64,000 nucleotides of DNA from Rhodobacteraceae bacterium HTCC2150 (GCA_000169395.1 AAXZ01000001.1:744001-808000), one strand, 5' to 3'; numbered from the stretch's first letter, positions 17,499 to 26,650 are shown. Notes: generated from the letters alone by a model not told the origin. Program-made: numbers and translations.

Positions 17499-19820
17499 AT
17501 GAGTGTTTCTGAAATTTTTGAATCCATGGAATACGGCCCAGCACTCGAAAGCGCAGGCCAAGCACATGCATGGATTACCGCAAACGCGCCTTTTGGCCAT
17601 TTTATTAATGGTAAGATGACGGCGCATTCCGATGGGTTTGCCAGCAATAATCCCGCTACGGGTGAAGAGCTTGCGCAACTAAGCCAAGCAAGTGCGGATG
17701 ACGTGAACACCGCCGTCAAAAGCGCGCGAACGGCCTTTAACTCTTGGTCGAAAACCACTGGGCATGAACGGGCAAAGGTGCTGTATGCCTTGGCGCGTTT
17801 GATGCAAAAACACAGTCGCTTGTTTGCGGTTTTGGAAACCATGGATAATGGAAAGCCGATCCGCGAAAGTCGTGACATCGACATCCCATTGGTTGCACGC
17901 CATTTTTATTATCACGCAGGCATGGCGCAATTGATGGCAGCAGAGCTGCCTGACCGCGCGCCGCTTGGTGTGTGTGGACAGATCATTCCATGGAATTTTC
18001 CTATGCTCATGTTGGCATGGAAAATCGCGCCTGCTTTGGCGATGGGCAATACAGTTGTCTTGAAACCTGCGGAATTTACCTCATTGACGGCGCTTTTGTT
18101 TGCGCAAATTTGCAACGAGGCTGGCGTGCCAAAAGGTGTGGTCAATATCGTGACAGGTGATGGTGCCGTTGGTGAAATAATCACAGCACACAAAGATATC
18201 GACAAAATTGCCTTTACGGGTTCAACGGATGTTGGCCGCGCTATTCGCAAAGCGACAGCGGGCAGTGGAAAGTCCTTAACGCTCGAACTAGGTGGGAAAT
18301 CCCCATACATCGTATTTGACGACGCCGATATCGACAGTGCAATTGAGGGATTGGTTGATGCTATTTGGTTCAATCAAGGTCAAGTGTGTTGTGCAGGATC
18401 GCGGTTGTTGGTTCAGGAAAACATCGCCGAAACCTTTTATGAAAAATTGCGTACACGTATGGATGGTTTGCGCATTGGGGATCCACTGGATAAATGCATC
18501 GACGTGGGTGCCATGGTGGACCCTGTTCAGGTTGCACGTGTCCATGCGATGGTTCAGGCGGCTGATGGCAATGTATATCACGCCGGCACAGATTGCCCGT
18601 CTGAGGGGTGTTTTTATCCACCGACGTTGATTACCGATGTCGAAACCTCATCCCCCTTGATGCAAGAAGAAATATTTGGCCCCGTTTTAGTTGCCACGAC
18701 TTTCCGCACCCCGGATGAGGCAGTGGCATTGGCGAACAACACGCGCTTTGGTTTGGCGGCCACGGTTTGGTCTGAAAACATTAACCTTGCTTTAGATATT
18801 GCACCGAAGCTTGTGGCGGGTGTGGTTTGGGTGAATGCGACCAATCTGTTTGATGCAGCAGCCGGTTTTGGCGGTACACGTGAAAGTGGTTTTGGTCGCG
18901 AAGGTGGCTGGGCTGGTCTTGCGGCCTATACGAAACCTAGCAAAATCGAAAAAACGATCGCAGCGGCACAACCAATGCCTGCGCCCAAAGATGTTCAACC
19001 CAGTGGTTTGGACCGTACGGCCAAGTTTTATTTCGGTGGTAAACAAGCACGACCCGATAGTGGTTATTCCACCCCGATCTGGTCTGCCAAAGGCAAGTTA
19101 ATTGGCCATGTTGGGCAAGGCAGTCGCAAGGATATTCGTAACGCTGTTGAGGCGGCAACCGCGGCCAAAGCTTGGGCCAAAACGAGCGGGCACCTTCGGG
19201 CACAAATCCTTTATTACATCGGGGAAAACCTTAATGCGCGGGGGGCGGAATTTGTCGATCGCTTGATGGCCATGACTGGCATGAATGCAGGCCATGCCAA
19301 GGCAGAGGTCGCCGCAAGCGTTGAAAGCTTATTCACCTTCGCAGCATGGGCTGACAAATTTGAAGGCCGTGCTGCGGGTGTTCCATTGCGCGGCATTGCG
19401 CTGGCGATGAATGAACCAACTGGCATCATTGGTACGCTGTGCGGCGATCAATCATCTTTGTTGGGTGTCATTCGCCCGATGGCGGCAAATCTGGCGATGG
19501 GTAACCGGTCAGTAATGATTGCCAGCGGTGCATATCCACTTGCGGCCACTGACCTTTACCAAGTGCTTGAAACCTCAGATGTGCCTGCGGGTGCCGTTAA
19601 TATTCTTTGTGGGGATCACGCTGAAATGGCGCCGCATTTGGCGGCACACATGGGGGTGGATGCGGTATGGAATATGGGCGACCCATCGTTGGCCGCCGCT
19701 ATCGAGGTCGCATCAGCCAGCAACATCAAACGCACGTGGAATGCACAATCGCCCAGCGACAAAGACATGCTTGCGCAAGCTTGCGAAGTGAAAACCGTTT
19801 GGGTCCCTTACGGCGAATGA
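17499..19820 (+). CDS. double-domain aldehyde dehydrogenase (ALDH16-like)
   Basis: A 773-residue protein containing a complete NAD-dependent aldehyde dehydrogenase domain (about 25-485) and a second, partial ALDH-like domain (about 510-770). In the first domain the catalytic cysteine is C297 (GQVCCAGSR), with the general-base glutamate in LELGGKSPY and PWNFPMLM at the cofactor site. The second domain keeps the fold (LRAQILYYI, GIIGTLCGDQSSLLG) but I see no equivalent catalytic GQxC motif. The layout matches ALDH16-type enzymes. Placement directly after deoC suggests acetaldehyde as the substrate, giving acetate. The C-terminal domain probably has a structural role. Confidence 0.92.
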   Translation: MSVSEIFESMEYGPALESAGQAHAWITANAPFGHFINGKMTAHSDGFASNNPATGEELAQLSQASADDVNTAVKSARTAFNSWSKTTGHERAKVLYALARLMQKHSRLFAVLETMDNGKPIRESRDIDIPLVARHFYYHAGMAQLMAAELPDRAPLGVCGQIIPWNFPMLMLAWKIAPALAMGNTVVLKPAEFTSLTALLFAQICNEAGVPKGVVNIVTGDGAVGEIITAHKDIDKIAFTGSTDVGRAIRKATAGSGKSLTLELGGKSPYIVFDDADIDSAIEGLVDAIWFNQGQVCCAGSRLLVQENIAETFYEKLRTRMDGLRIGDPLDKCIDVGAMVDPVQVARVHAMVQAADGNVYHAGTDCPSEGCFYPPTLITDVETSSPLMQEEIFGPVLVATTFRTPDEAVALANNTRFGLAATVWSENINLALDIAPKLVAGVVWVNATNLFDAAAGFGGTRESGFGREGGWAGLAAYTKPSKIEKTIAAAQPMPAPKDVQPSGLDRTAKFYFGGKQARPDSGYSTPIWSAKGKLIGHVGQGSRKDIRNAVEAATAAKAWAKTSGHLRAQILYYIGENLNARGAEFVDRLMAMTGMNAGHAKAEVAASVESLFTFAAWADKFEGRAAGVPLRGIALAMNEPTGIIGTLCGDQSSLLGVIRPMAANLAMGNRSVMIASGAYPLAATDLYQVLETSDVPAGAVNILCGDHAEMAPHLAAHMGVDAVWNMGDPSLAAAIEVASASNIKRTWNAQSPSDKDMLAQACEVKTVWVPYGE

Positions 19821-19821
19821 T

Positions 19822-20493
19822 TTAGCTACGTGGTTTTTTGCGCCACGTCGCCAACCAGCTTCCGATCCGACCGAAGAACCCGCGTGCAGACGCACGCGCG
19901 GCGTCGGCGTGACCATCTGCAACGCCAATCATATCACCTACATCCTCGATGACCGGATCAATCCGTGCTTTGCGAAAATTCCTCCAAAGCCGCCAAATCG
20001 TTAGGGCAATTACTGCAAGTAGGATCAGAATGAATGTGTTGAGCCAAGGAAAGGCAGTATACTCAGGGCCACTTACTTCTTTTACTGAAACGGCATTTGG
20101 ATAGATCGTTAAAAATTCATTGCGCCATCCATAATGACGAATGACGACCCATTTTGGGGCCTCTTTGCTGGACACCAATTCTTTAGCTTCGGCATTCAAA
20201 TTAGAACTGTCGAGTTTAAAATATGGCGGCCAACCCCATCCTGTATCCTCGTTGCGGTAAACCATGACGCGCCCATTGGTTTGTACCGTATCGATGAAAC
20301 GCACGTCGCGATTGGCTAACGTTTGCGTGCCTGTGTCGGGTGATGCCCAAAAGATTGAATTTTCACCGAAATCTACACGTTTTTCATAGGCGTCAAGCAC
20401 CCGCACCACGTCGTTTTGTGGCAAGGTGTAATGCAAAAACGCAAACACGAATAAAGCAAGGGTGACACGTATACCCCATTTTACATAAAACAT
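19822..20493 (-). CDS. DUF1523-family membrane protein
   Basis: A 223-residue protein with an N-terminal membrane segment (about 5-22), a probable periplasmic domain (about 25-148) and a second membrane segment (151-169), then a basic cytoplasmic tail. The conserved stretches NRDVRFIDT and VMVYRNEDTGWGWPPYFK (about 61-93) are those I associate with DUF1523. The function of the family is unknown. AAGGAAC lies just upstream of the ATG. It is the last of six co-directional genes (26534 to 19822) and starts 9 bases after the preceding small membrane protein. The gene converges tail to tail on the double aldehyde dehydrogenase gene with a one-base gap. Confidence 0.85.
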   Translation of the reverse strand: MFYVKWGIRVTLALFVFAFLHYTLPQNDVVRVLDAYEKRVDFGENSIFWASPDTGTQTLANRDVRFIDTVQTNGRVMVYRNEDTGWGWPPYFKLDSSNLNAEAKELVSSKEAPKWVVIRHYGWRNEFLTIYPNAVSVKEVSGPEYTAFPWLNTFILILLAVIALTIWRLWRNFRKARIDPVIEDVGDMIGVADGHADAARASARGFFGRIGSWLATWRKKPRS

Positions 20494-20502
20494 ATCAGTT
20501 CC

Positions 20503-20769
20503 TTACCAAAAATTCGTCACATAAACGAGAAACGTAACCACCGCGATGGGCACAACATAAACACCCCAAATCAACTTGGCGCGCAAGGATCGGTCGTATT
20601 TTTCCAACCCTTCCTTTTTAAAGGAATACCAATCACCTGATTGATCTGTTTCTTGCCATTCTTCGCGCAGTTTCGCCTTGCGGCGCGAACGAGAATACAG
20701 CGACAAGCAAAGATAAACGATGCTTAAGCCGATCAACAACATTATTCCAAGGCGTACCAAAGCAAACAT
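20503..20769 (-). CDS. small two-TM membrane protein of unknown function
   Basis: An 88-residue protein starting MFALVRLGIMLL. It has two membrane segments (about 2-22 and 67-85) separated by a charged loop rich in arginine, lysine and glutamate (RSRRKAKLREEWQET). The ATG at 20769 is chosen because the upstream alternative starts (20778 and beyond) lie within the preceding gene's stop region and add methionine-rich, unconserved residues. The stop codon of the 465-residue gene is 2 bases upstream, so translational coupling is likely. Belongs to the same operon as the AAA ATPase. Function unknown. Confidence 0.75.
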   Translation of the reverse strand: MFALVRLGIMLLIGLSIVYLCLSLYSRSRRKAKLREEWQETDQSGDWYSFKKEGLEKYDRSLRAKLIWGVYVVPIAVVTFLVYVTNFW

Positions 20770-20770
20770 A

Positions 20771-22168
20771 TTAATCATCATCCTCATCATCATCGTGCCG
20801 ATAGCGTCGGCGTTTCTTCTGTGGGCGCGGCACCGCACCCCATGGCCCGACCAAATCAATTATATCGCGCTTTTCTTTTTTCTTTTGCGGCGCGGGTGGG
20901 ACCACGTCAACCTCATCAAACAGTCGGTGGCGCACAGCGGCTTTGTCACTAGCATAAGCGCGTGCAAGATAATCCGCTACAAAAGTCTTTTTGGGTTCTG
21001 ACCAACCGGCATAAGCCGCATAAAATGCCTGTTTATGACCGATAAACAGCTGGCGCACATCAAGTGGTGTCAGTTCCGCAAGTAGCATATTCACAAGGTC
21101 AGTATTTGGCCCCTGTTGCGCGCGGATGGTGTAAAAATATGCAGGGTGTTCTGATGTGATATGGGGAAAATCACGATCCCCTTCGGCCCAGCGAAGCAGA
21201 TCAGCGAGCAGATGAAATTCTTCGGGCAATTGGTGCCCAAAACGTCGCGCAACACGCCGCAAATCATGGGCATCGGCGTCTGATATATCTTCGCCCGCGT
21301 TGGCCGCGACATCCACAAGAATGAATTCCATTTTCTGGCGAATGATGTCGGCGCCGCGGGTGCTGCGGGTTTTGACAATTGGTTCCACTAGATCGTTTAG
21401 TTCAAAGAAATGCGCGATTTCGTTGCGTTGATCTGGCCCAAAGGTAAAAGGAATAGGCATCTCGCCTGCCTGTTCTTTGTTGATGGCAATGGCTGCTGGG
21501 TGTTCCAGATCGCGAAAAATATATAGCCCGCCAAAATGCGAGGTCCACATGTTGTTCTGTTCAAAATGTGGACGTGCAAGTGCGATTGGGTTGCGTGTCA
21601 CGTCACCTGTGGTTTTTGCCAACGTGATCATATTGGCAATTTTTACGTCATCCCACCAACCATCCGCGTCGTTGCGAAAGTTCGCAATCATTCGATCCAG
21701 TTTCCGCGCATCAGCCACAAGGCCGCCTGTTGTGTCCGCCTCTATGCGAACGCGGCGAATGCTGAACAGTTTTTCAGGTTTATCAACGGAATAAACCGAA
21801 TTGAACAACTCGCCTGCCACCGCGTCACGCGCGGTTAACGCGAAAAGCTGTGCCTCGTTTTCAGTAATGAACTGACGCATGATACCGCGACTGGTGGAAA
21901 AATGAGCGTCCAACAAAGGCGCGGTTTTCTGATCTGTCGACAATAGGATAAATTGGCGGTTACAGCCGTTGGGGTTCAGATAAAGATCATCCCCTAATTC
22001 ATCGCCAATCTCGGGCGAAAAGCCGGAAATATCGATATGAAAATCCGTTAGTTCGGTGGTCTTGCCCGTCAGATGTTTCAGCGCACGATTATAGCGATCC
22101 ACCAAAGCGGGGGAGGTGACAGGGAATAAGTTGCCATACATCAGGCCATGTTTGATGAGGCGGATCAT
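20771..22168 (-). CDS. conserved protein of unknown function with charged tail (DUF6638-like)
   Basis: A 465-residue soluble protein I tentatively connect with DUF6638. It starts MIRLIKHGLMYGNLF and contains RYNRALKHLTGKTTELTDFH near residue 25. No catalytic motif is recognisable. The C terminus is remarkable: a basic stretch (QKKKEKRD, PQKKRRRYRH) ends in an acidic D/E run (DDDEDDD). The ATG at 22168 is preferred; ATG at 22177 would add three residues. A 199-base gap with an inverted-repeat element separates it from the AAA ATPase gene, unlike the tight spacing elsewhere in the operon. Probably a partner of the ATPase. Confidence 0.75.
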   Translation of the reverse strand: MIRLIKHGLMYGNLFPVTSPALVDRYNRALKHLTGKTTELTDFHIDISGFSPEIGDELGDDLYLNPNGCNRQFILLSTDQKTAPLLDAHFSTSRGIMRQFITENEAQLFALTARDAVAGELFNSVYSVDKPEKLFSIRRVRIEADTTGGLVADARKLDRMIANFRNDADGWWDDVKIANMITLAKTTGDVTRNPIALARPHFEQNNMWTSHFGGLYIFRDLEHPAAIAINKEQAGEMPIPFTFGPDQRNEIAHFFELNDLVEPIVKTRSTRGADIIRQKMEFILVDVAANAGEDISDADAHDLRRVARRFGHQLPEEFHLLADLLRWAEGDRDFPHITSEHPAYFYTIRAQQGPNTDLVNMLLAELTPLDVRQLFIGHKQAFYAAYAGWSEPKKTFVADYLARAYASDKAAVRHRLFDEVDVVPPAPQKKKEKRDIIDLVGPWGAVPRPQKKRRRYRHDDDEDDD

Positions 22169-22226
22169 TGGCGGCATTCCAATGCACGGGTGGTGGCGAC
22201 TTTTGTGTTCGGCATCGCCGAACCGC

Positions 22227-22342
22227 GCCTGACCTCCCCCAAGGGAGGGCGCATTGTTGATGCTATGCCAAGACGTGTTTGCTCGTGAATACAAACGTAA
22301 ACTATTTCACAATTTGGGTGCGGCGCCCACCCGAGGTCAGGC
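22227..22342. repeat. intergenic compound inverted-repeat element
   Basis: The gap between the AAA ATPase and the 465-residue gene holds nested symmetry. GCCTGACCT at 22227-22235 is the exact inverse of AGGTCAGGC at 22334-22342. Immediately inside is a hairpin, CCTCCC (22234-22239) and GGGAGG (22244-22249) with a CCAA loop. Near the other end GGTG (22317-22320) and CACC (22328-22331) flank GGCGCC. The stretch is more GC-rich than other gaps here. It resembles small non-autonomous repeats or REP-like elements, but other copies would have to be found elsewhere in the genome to prove this. Confidence 0.45.
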
Positions 22343-22367
22343 ACGGTGGGGCTTTGGGGCAAATGGA

Positions 22368-24305
22368 TCAAGATTTACTCTCCAAATACTGCCGCTTGGC
22401 CTCTTCATTGCGCCCAAAATCACGCACCATGTTTTCAATGGCGACTTCATCGGATTTATCGGCATAGCGGAACTCTGAGTCTGCGTAGCGGTTGATTTCT
22501 TGGATAACAATTTCCACCGTGATCGGTTGGCGTAGTTCTGAAATCATGCCCAGCTTGGCGTCATAAGGTTTGAACAGGAACAAATCAGGTTCTTCCATCC
22601 ATTCATCAGGCAACTCGAAATCCATCGCGCGTACTTTGACGGCATCTGTGATGTTCTTGATTGCACGACCTGTGAAACGTTCATCCGCTTGTTGTATGGC
22701 CTTCAGATAGCTGCCCATTTTTGCGATTGTATCCAAATCACCAATCTCACCAGACACACGATCAAAAACATTGGCCAAGCCTTCCTCGTGGGGGCGCGAA
22801 TGCCCTTCAAAGCTGGCAGCGACGGCGCGCTTGATCTCTTGGGCCTCAAACAATTTGTGATCGCCCGTGGGGATGTCGTGGTTTTTGCCCATTAGCAAAG
22901 ACAAAATATCAATGTAATCCTCGCGCGTGATCGGCCCATCCACCAAGAAGCGCGCGCCAGCACGTTGGCGCAAGGCATCATCGACGTTTTCAGGATAATT
23001 TGAGAACATCCCAAACGTGCAATTGCCGCGCACAACGGTGTTCGCGCCAGCAAAGCTTTCCATCAAAACAGCGGTGATTTCCAACTGACCCGCGCTGGAT
23101 TGACGATCCCCGCGTTTGCCAGCCAGTTGATCAATGTCGTCAATCGTACCAAAGCCAATGACATTGGGATCGATGATGTTGTTGATAAATGCCTTGGCGT
23201 TCTGGCCCGACTTGCCCTGATAACTGTCAATGTTGTCTGTCGATAGATTTTGATAGCGAAACGCATAGCCTGCTGTTTCACAGTATCCCGAAATTAGACC
23301 GGCCATCATTTGAATAAGCGTGGTTTTACCCGTACCCGGCTTGCCGTCACCCATGAACGTAAAGATGAAACCACCAAGTTCGGCAAAGGGATTCAGCTTG
23401 CGTTCAAAATCATAGGCCATCAGCATTTTGGCCAGTTTCATGGATTGATATTTGGCGATGTGATTGCCCACAACTTCATGTGGTTTTTTGAACGTCATGG
23501 TCAATTTGCTGCCACGACCACGGCTGGCGGGCGTAAACCCATTCAACGTGAAATCATCGGCCTCAACGCGATAAGAAACGCTGGTGAAAGGTTCCAGTCG
23601 GCTGGCGGTTTGCGCCCGCAGTGCCAATTTTTCCATCAACTGTTCGGCAAATGCGGCAAGCGTTGCAATGAGGCTGACATCATCAGGTGCGTGGGCGGCG
23701 ATTTTTTGATCCAGTTCCCACAAGGCACCGTGCAAGGCTAATTGGGCGTTGTCGGTTAAAACTTCTTCCACTGCACCAATTTCCACCGTTTTTTCGGTGG
23801 TGTGTTGTGACATCAAGAATGCCAGACCATTGGCAAAACTATAAGCAACGGCCAATGCCTCGGCGGTCAAAAGCTCGGTGAATTCTGCCTTTTTCGCGTC
23901 GCTCAAGGCACCGGCTAGGTTTTCACGTTTCAGGGCATCAAGACCAGTTTGTTCCTCAAAACTTTCACCTAGGGCCAAGGCGATGGCCATGGCCCGGCGA
24001 AGGCCATGCAAAGCGGTCGCCTGAAGGGGCGAGGTGATGGGATCATCTGCATCCGCCCCCTTGATACGGTCGATCAAATGTACCCCGTCTGGGCGAGATG
24101 TTGATCGTGTCACCAATCCGGGTGTGGTGGATCGAAAGCGGCGACGCGTGGGAATACCACTGGATTTTTCACCTTGTGGGGCGGCGGCTGTTGGTGTGCC
24201 AACGCGCGGTGTGTGATCAAAACCCATAAGGTTCGTATTCGCGGCTGCGAAGTGTTTCAATATTTGTTCTTCGGATAATTCCATTTGATCAAGCACAGTG
24301 CTCAT
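22368..24305 (-). CDS. AAA+ family ATPase
   Basis: A 645-residue protein with an N-terminal region of unknown fold (1-300, helical, containing a basic TRRRFRSTTPG patch near 53-63) and a AAA+ ATPase domain. Walker A is GDGKPGTGKTT with K327; Walker B is GFGTIDDIDQL; an arginine-containing DDALRQRAGARF segment follows and could supply sensor or finger residues. Two acidic residues after the Walker B strand suggest active hydrolysis. AAGGAG precedes the ATG. It is the only enzyme-like member of the operon, and the neighbouring coiled-coil and unknown proteins are likely clients or regulators. The biological process is unknown. Confidence 0.9.
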   Translation of the reverse strand: MSTVLDQMELSEEQILKHFAAANTNLMGFDHTPRVGTPTAAAPQGEKSSGIPTRRRFRSTTPGLVTRSTSRPDGVHLIDRIKGADADDPITSPLQATALHGLRRAMAIALALGESFEEQTGLDALKRENLAGALSDAKKAEFTELLTAEALAVAYSFANGLAFLMSQHTTEKTVEIGAVEEVLTDNAQLALHGALWELDQKIAAHAPDDVSLIATLAAFAEQLMEKLALRAQTASRLEPFTSVSYRVEADDFTLNGFTPASRGRGSKLTMTFKKPHEVVGNHIAKYQSMKLAKMLMAYDFERKLNPFAELGGFIFTFMGDGKPGTGKTTLIQMMAGLISGYCETAGYAFRYQNLSTDNIDSYQGKSGQNAKAFINNIIDPNVIGFGTIDDIDQLAGKRGDRQSSAGQLEITAVLMESFAGANTVVRGNCTFGMFSNYPENVDDALRQRAGARFLVDGPITREDYIDILSLLMGKNHDIPTGDHKLFEAQEIKRAVAASFEGHSRPHEEGLANVFDRVSGEIGDLDTIAKMGSYLKAIQQADERFTGRAIKNITDAVKVRAMDFELPDEWMEEPDLFLFKPYDAKLGMISELRQPITVEIVIQEINRYADSEFRYADKSDEVAIENMVRDFGRNEEAKRQYLESKS

Positions 24306-24335
24306 CTAAGCGGCTCCTTTTGTGGCCCATTGGGC

Positions 24336-25463
24336 CTATCTATGACTAATGACGCGGCCTTTGGGGCTGACTACAAATTTGCGAATTTGGCCGAAACCGG
24401 CGGGGTTCTTTTCGGCCAAAACTTGATAGGGGCGTTCTGGCATAATCAACGAGCGGCTGATGCTGCTGGCGCCTGTGTCAGCGCCACGGCCCGCAAAGGG
24501 ATCTAATGCGTAAACTTCTCGTTCAACGGTGGAAAACCACCCTGATTTCTCTGATTTTACAGATTCAGATAACAAATCCTCAATCGTCCATGCCATCGCC
24601 CAATCTTCGCCAACAGGTGAATTTGCCTCGGCCAGAACCTCGCGTAGGGGACCCGTTTGTTTGGTGAATGCGTTTGAATACATTGGACCGACGTGAATGC
24701 GGCGCAAACGCTTTGGGTGAAGATCATCAAAATCTTCGTCAAAACCCTTGGCGATTGTCAAAACCTTAAGCCCAGCAAGCGACTGCGCAATCAGATGGTT
24801 TTGTACCTCGGGCCAGCGTCGTTCATCACGGGGCAGGGGGCCGCGCCCGCTGTCCTCGACATCCATCAAATAGATTGTTGGCAGGTTGGTTTGGCTGTCA
24901 TAAACCGCCCAATGCACAACATAAGTCCGTCGATCAGTATTTTCTTGCCACAAGGCCTCGGGATCGTTCTGAACCCAAAACAAATCCTTGTCTTGAAGGG
25001 CCTCATAATAAAGCCGCTGAGACATGGCGAATTGCAGCTTTGTTGGGGGTGTCAAATCACCAACAATTTGCCGGATCATATCGTCCTTTAATTTTTCAAC
25101 CGAAGGCAGGCCCGCCAAATGGCGCGCCGCTTGTTGCGCATCATTCGCCATGGTTAGGATTTCGCGATGCACAGGAAAGCCACTTTCAACACGATCCATT
25201 GAAAGCGAGCCAAAGAACTTGCCTGTATCACGGCCCGTTAGCAAATATTTATGCCCCAACGCCTGAAATGTATTGGCCAAACGTTCGACATAGGACGCAA
25301 TGATACCCGCATCCAAATCATTAAGGGCACCATCTTTGACCATCTCGTCGCTAACACGCAAAAGGTGATCCGAAATGCTACGGAACTTTGCAAAATAACG
25401 CCTAGCGGCCAACCCATCGGTCAGCGCCGCATAATCGACGGTAAGTTCTTTGACGTCTGGCAT
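24336..25463 (-). CDS. conserved protein of unknown function in AAA ATPase operon
   Basis: A 375-residue soluble protein that I do not recognise. It begins MPDVKELTVDYAALTDGL and contains a helical N-terminal half. A mixed C-terminal half follows, with YVVHWAVYDSQTNLPTIYLMDVEDSGRGPLP split across predicted strands. No transmembrane segment, nucleotide-binding loop or metal motif is visible. The start codon abuts the stop of the coiled-coil gene upstream (no intervening base), and the AAA ATPase follows after 30 bases. This spacing argues for co-expression and a shared complex. Confidence 0.8.
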   Translation of the reverse strand: MPDVKELTVDYAALTDGLAARRYFAKFRSISDHLLRVSDEMVKDGALNDLDAGIIASYVERLANTFQALGHKYLLTGRDTGKFFGSLSMDRVESGFPVHREILTMANDAQQAARHLAGLPSVEKLKDDMIRQIVGDLTPPTKLQFAMSQRLYYEALQDKDLFWVQNDPEALWQENTDRRTYVVHWAVYDSQTNLPTIYLMDVEDSGRGPLPRDERRWPEVQNHLIAQSLAGLKVLTIAKGFDEDFDDLHPKRLRRIHVGPMYSNAFTKQTGPLREVLAEANSPVGEDWAMAWTIEDLLSESVKSEKSGWFSTVEREVYALDPFAGRGADTGASSISRSLIMPERPYQVLAEKNPAGFGQIRKFVVSPKGRVISHR

Positions 25464-26534
25464 TTAGGCGCCGTAGATGTTTTTGTCGTGCTTCTCGACG
25501 ATCTTCTCAAAGCGTCGCATGAAACGCTCATCCGCCTTGGCTTTTTGTTCCAAAACTTCGCGGGCAAAGACCATGTGATCTTCGTGTTTTTCCATCATTT
25601 CAGCCATACGAGAATTCGTCGCCGTGCCAATTGCCGCCATCGCTTCTTGGGCAGATTTGTCTGTTTCAACACCAATTTCATTGATCTGGTGGGCAACTTC
25701 TTGTTGCTGCGCCGTTTTCAAAGATTTGGTTAATGCATCATACAGAACCACACGCTGTTTGGTGTCAGTTTCCAGTTTGTTGATCAAAACCATTTGTGTT
25801 GCTGCTTGGTTTTGCAATGAATCAACCCAGGTTTTACCTTTTTCAATGTAACGCTCTAGGGTTTGTGATTTTGCAATTTGAACCTGTTCAGCTTGGGCCA
25901 ACTCGTTGAATTTTTGGTTCAAAGCCGCCAATTCCGTTTCCAGCTTGGTCCGCGCCGCTGCGTCTTGTTCAACCGAAATTTTACCCTCAAGTGCGATGAT
26001 TTTAGGATCCATCGCCATGATTTCGGCCTTGAGGTTTTCAAGTGTTGAAACTGTTGCTTCGCGATCATCCAAGGTTTCGGTCAGATTAACCTCAACTTTG
26101 GTTTTTTGATCATTCAGCATCGTCAACTGACCCTGCAAAAGGGTAACAATGGTGTCAGATTTCGCGATAAGATCCTGCAACTTGTCATCAATCGACGCTG
26201 AACGCAGGCGTTCTGCACGCATTGACTCAGACTTGGCACCTGCAAAAATTCCAACGAAGTTTTCCCAACCCGTTTTGTTGCGAAGCCCGTTAAAATCCTC
26301 GGAAAATCCTGATGTTACGTCATCCAATCCCATGATCAATTCCGCAATATTCGCGTTCATTGATTCTGTATGTGCATGAACGTCTTCAAGGCTGGCATTT
26401 TCGATGTCGATCGACTTGCCCTTGGCAATGTCTACACGTGCACTTTCGATCTTGGCTGTCAGTTCACTAATTTGCGTTTGGGTTTTTAAAACTTCTGCTT
26501 GGGATTGTTTAATCTGACTATCAAAATCGGCCAT
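25464..26534 (-). CDS. long coiled-coil protein, first gene of the AAA ATPase operon
   Basis: A 356-residue, almost entirely helical protein with heptad-like patterns over residues 1-50, 115-215 and 225-345. It is rich in Glu, Lys, Gln and Ala, with no membrane segment or signal peptide. The early segment MADFDSQIKQSQAEVLKTQ and the later SQTLERYIEKGKTWVDSL recall structural coiled-coil or TelA/PspA-like proteins, but I cannot claim homology. A GAGGAAC site lies before the ATG. As the promoter-proximal gene it may be made in excess and form a scaffold or filament handled by the AAA ATPase two genes downstream. Confidence 0.8.
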   Translation of the reverse strand: MADFDSQIKQSQAEVLKTQTQISELTAKIESARVDIAKGKSIDIENASLEDVHAHTESMNANIAELIMGLDDVTSGFSEDFNGLRNKTGWENFVGIFAGAKSESMRAERLRSASIDDKLQDLIAKSDTIVTLLQGQLTMLNDQKTKVEVNLTETLDDREATVSTLENLKAEIMAMDPKIIALEGKISVEQDAAARTKLETELAALNQKFNELAQAEQVQIAKSQTLERYIEKGKTWVDSLQNQAATQMVLINKLETDTKQRVVLYDALTKSLKTAQQQEVAHQINEIGVETDKSAQEAMAAIGTATNSRMAEMMEKHEDHMVFAREVLEQKAKADERFMRRFEKIVEKHDKNIYGA

Positions 26535-26622
26535 TTGTTCCTCGGGTTATGAAAAGATATACTTTATATGGGGATGTTAACCGAATTTACAAACAAACGT
26601 CACTGTCTTTTTTAATGATTTA

Positions 26623-26650
26623 CCTTGCCCCGTCCGAAAACGGGGCAAGG
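26623..26650 (-). terminator. GC-rich hairpin after creatinase gene
   Basis: A perfect 11-bp stem, CCTTGCCCCGT (26623-26633) and ACGGGGCAAGG (26640-26650), with a six-base loop, sits 8 bases past the creatinase stop. On the minus strand it is followed by TAAATCATT and an A run rather than a U tract, so it is not a textbook intrinsic terminator. It may end transcription weakly or stabilise the 3' end of the creatinase mRNA. Confidence 0.55.

Noticed and set aside
20770-20859. Longer form of the small two-TM protein (start 20859)
   Set aside because: The extra residues are read in a shifted frame over the aspartate-coding end of the upstream gene and consist of Met/Arg/His-rich sequence.
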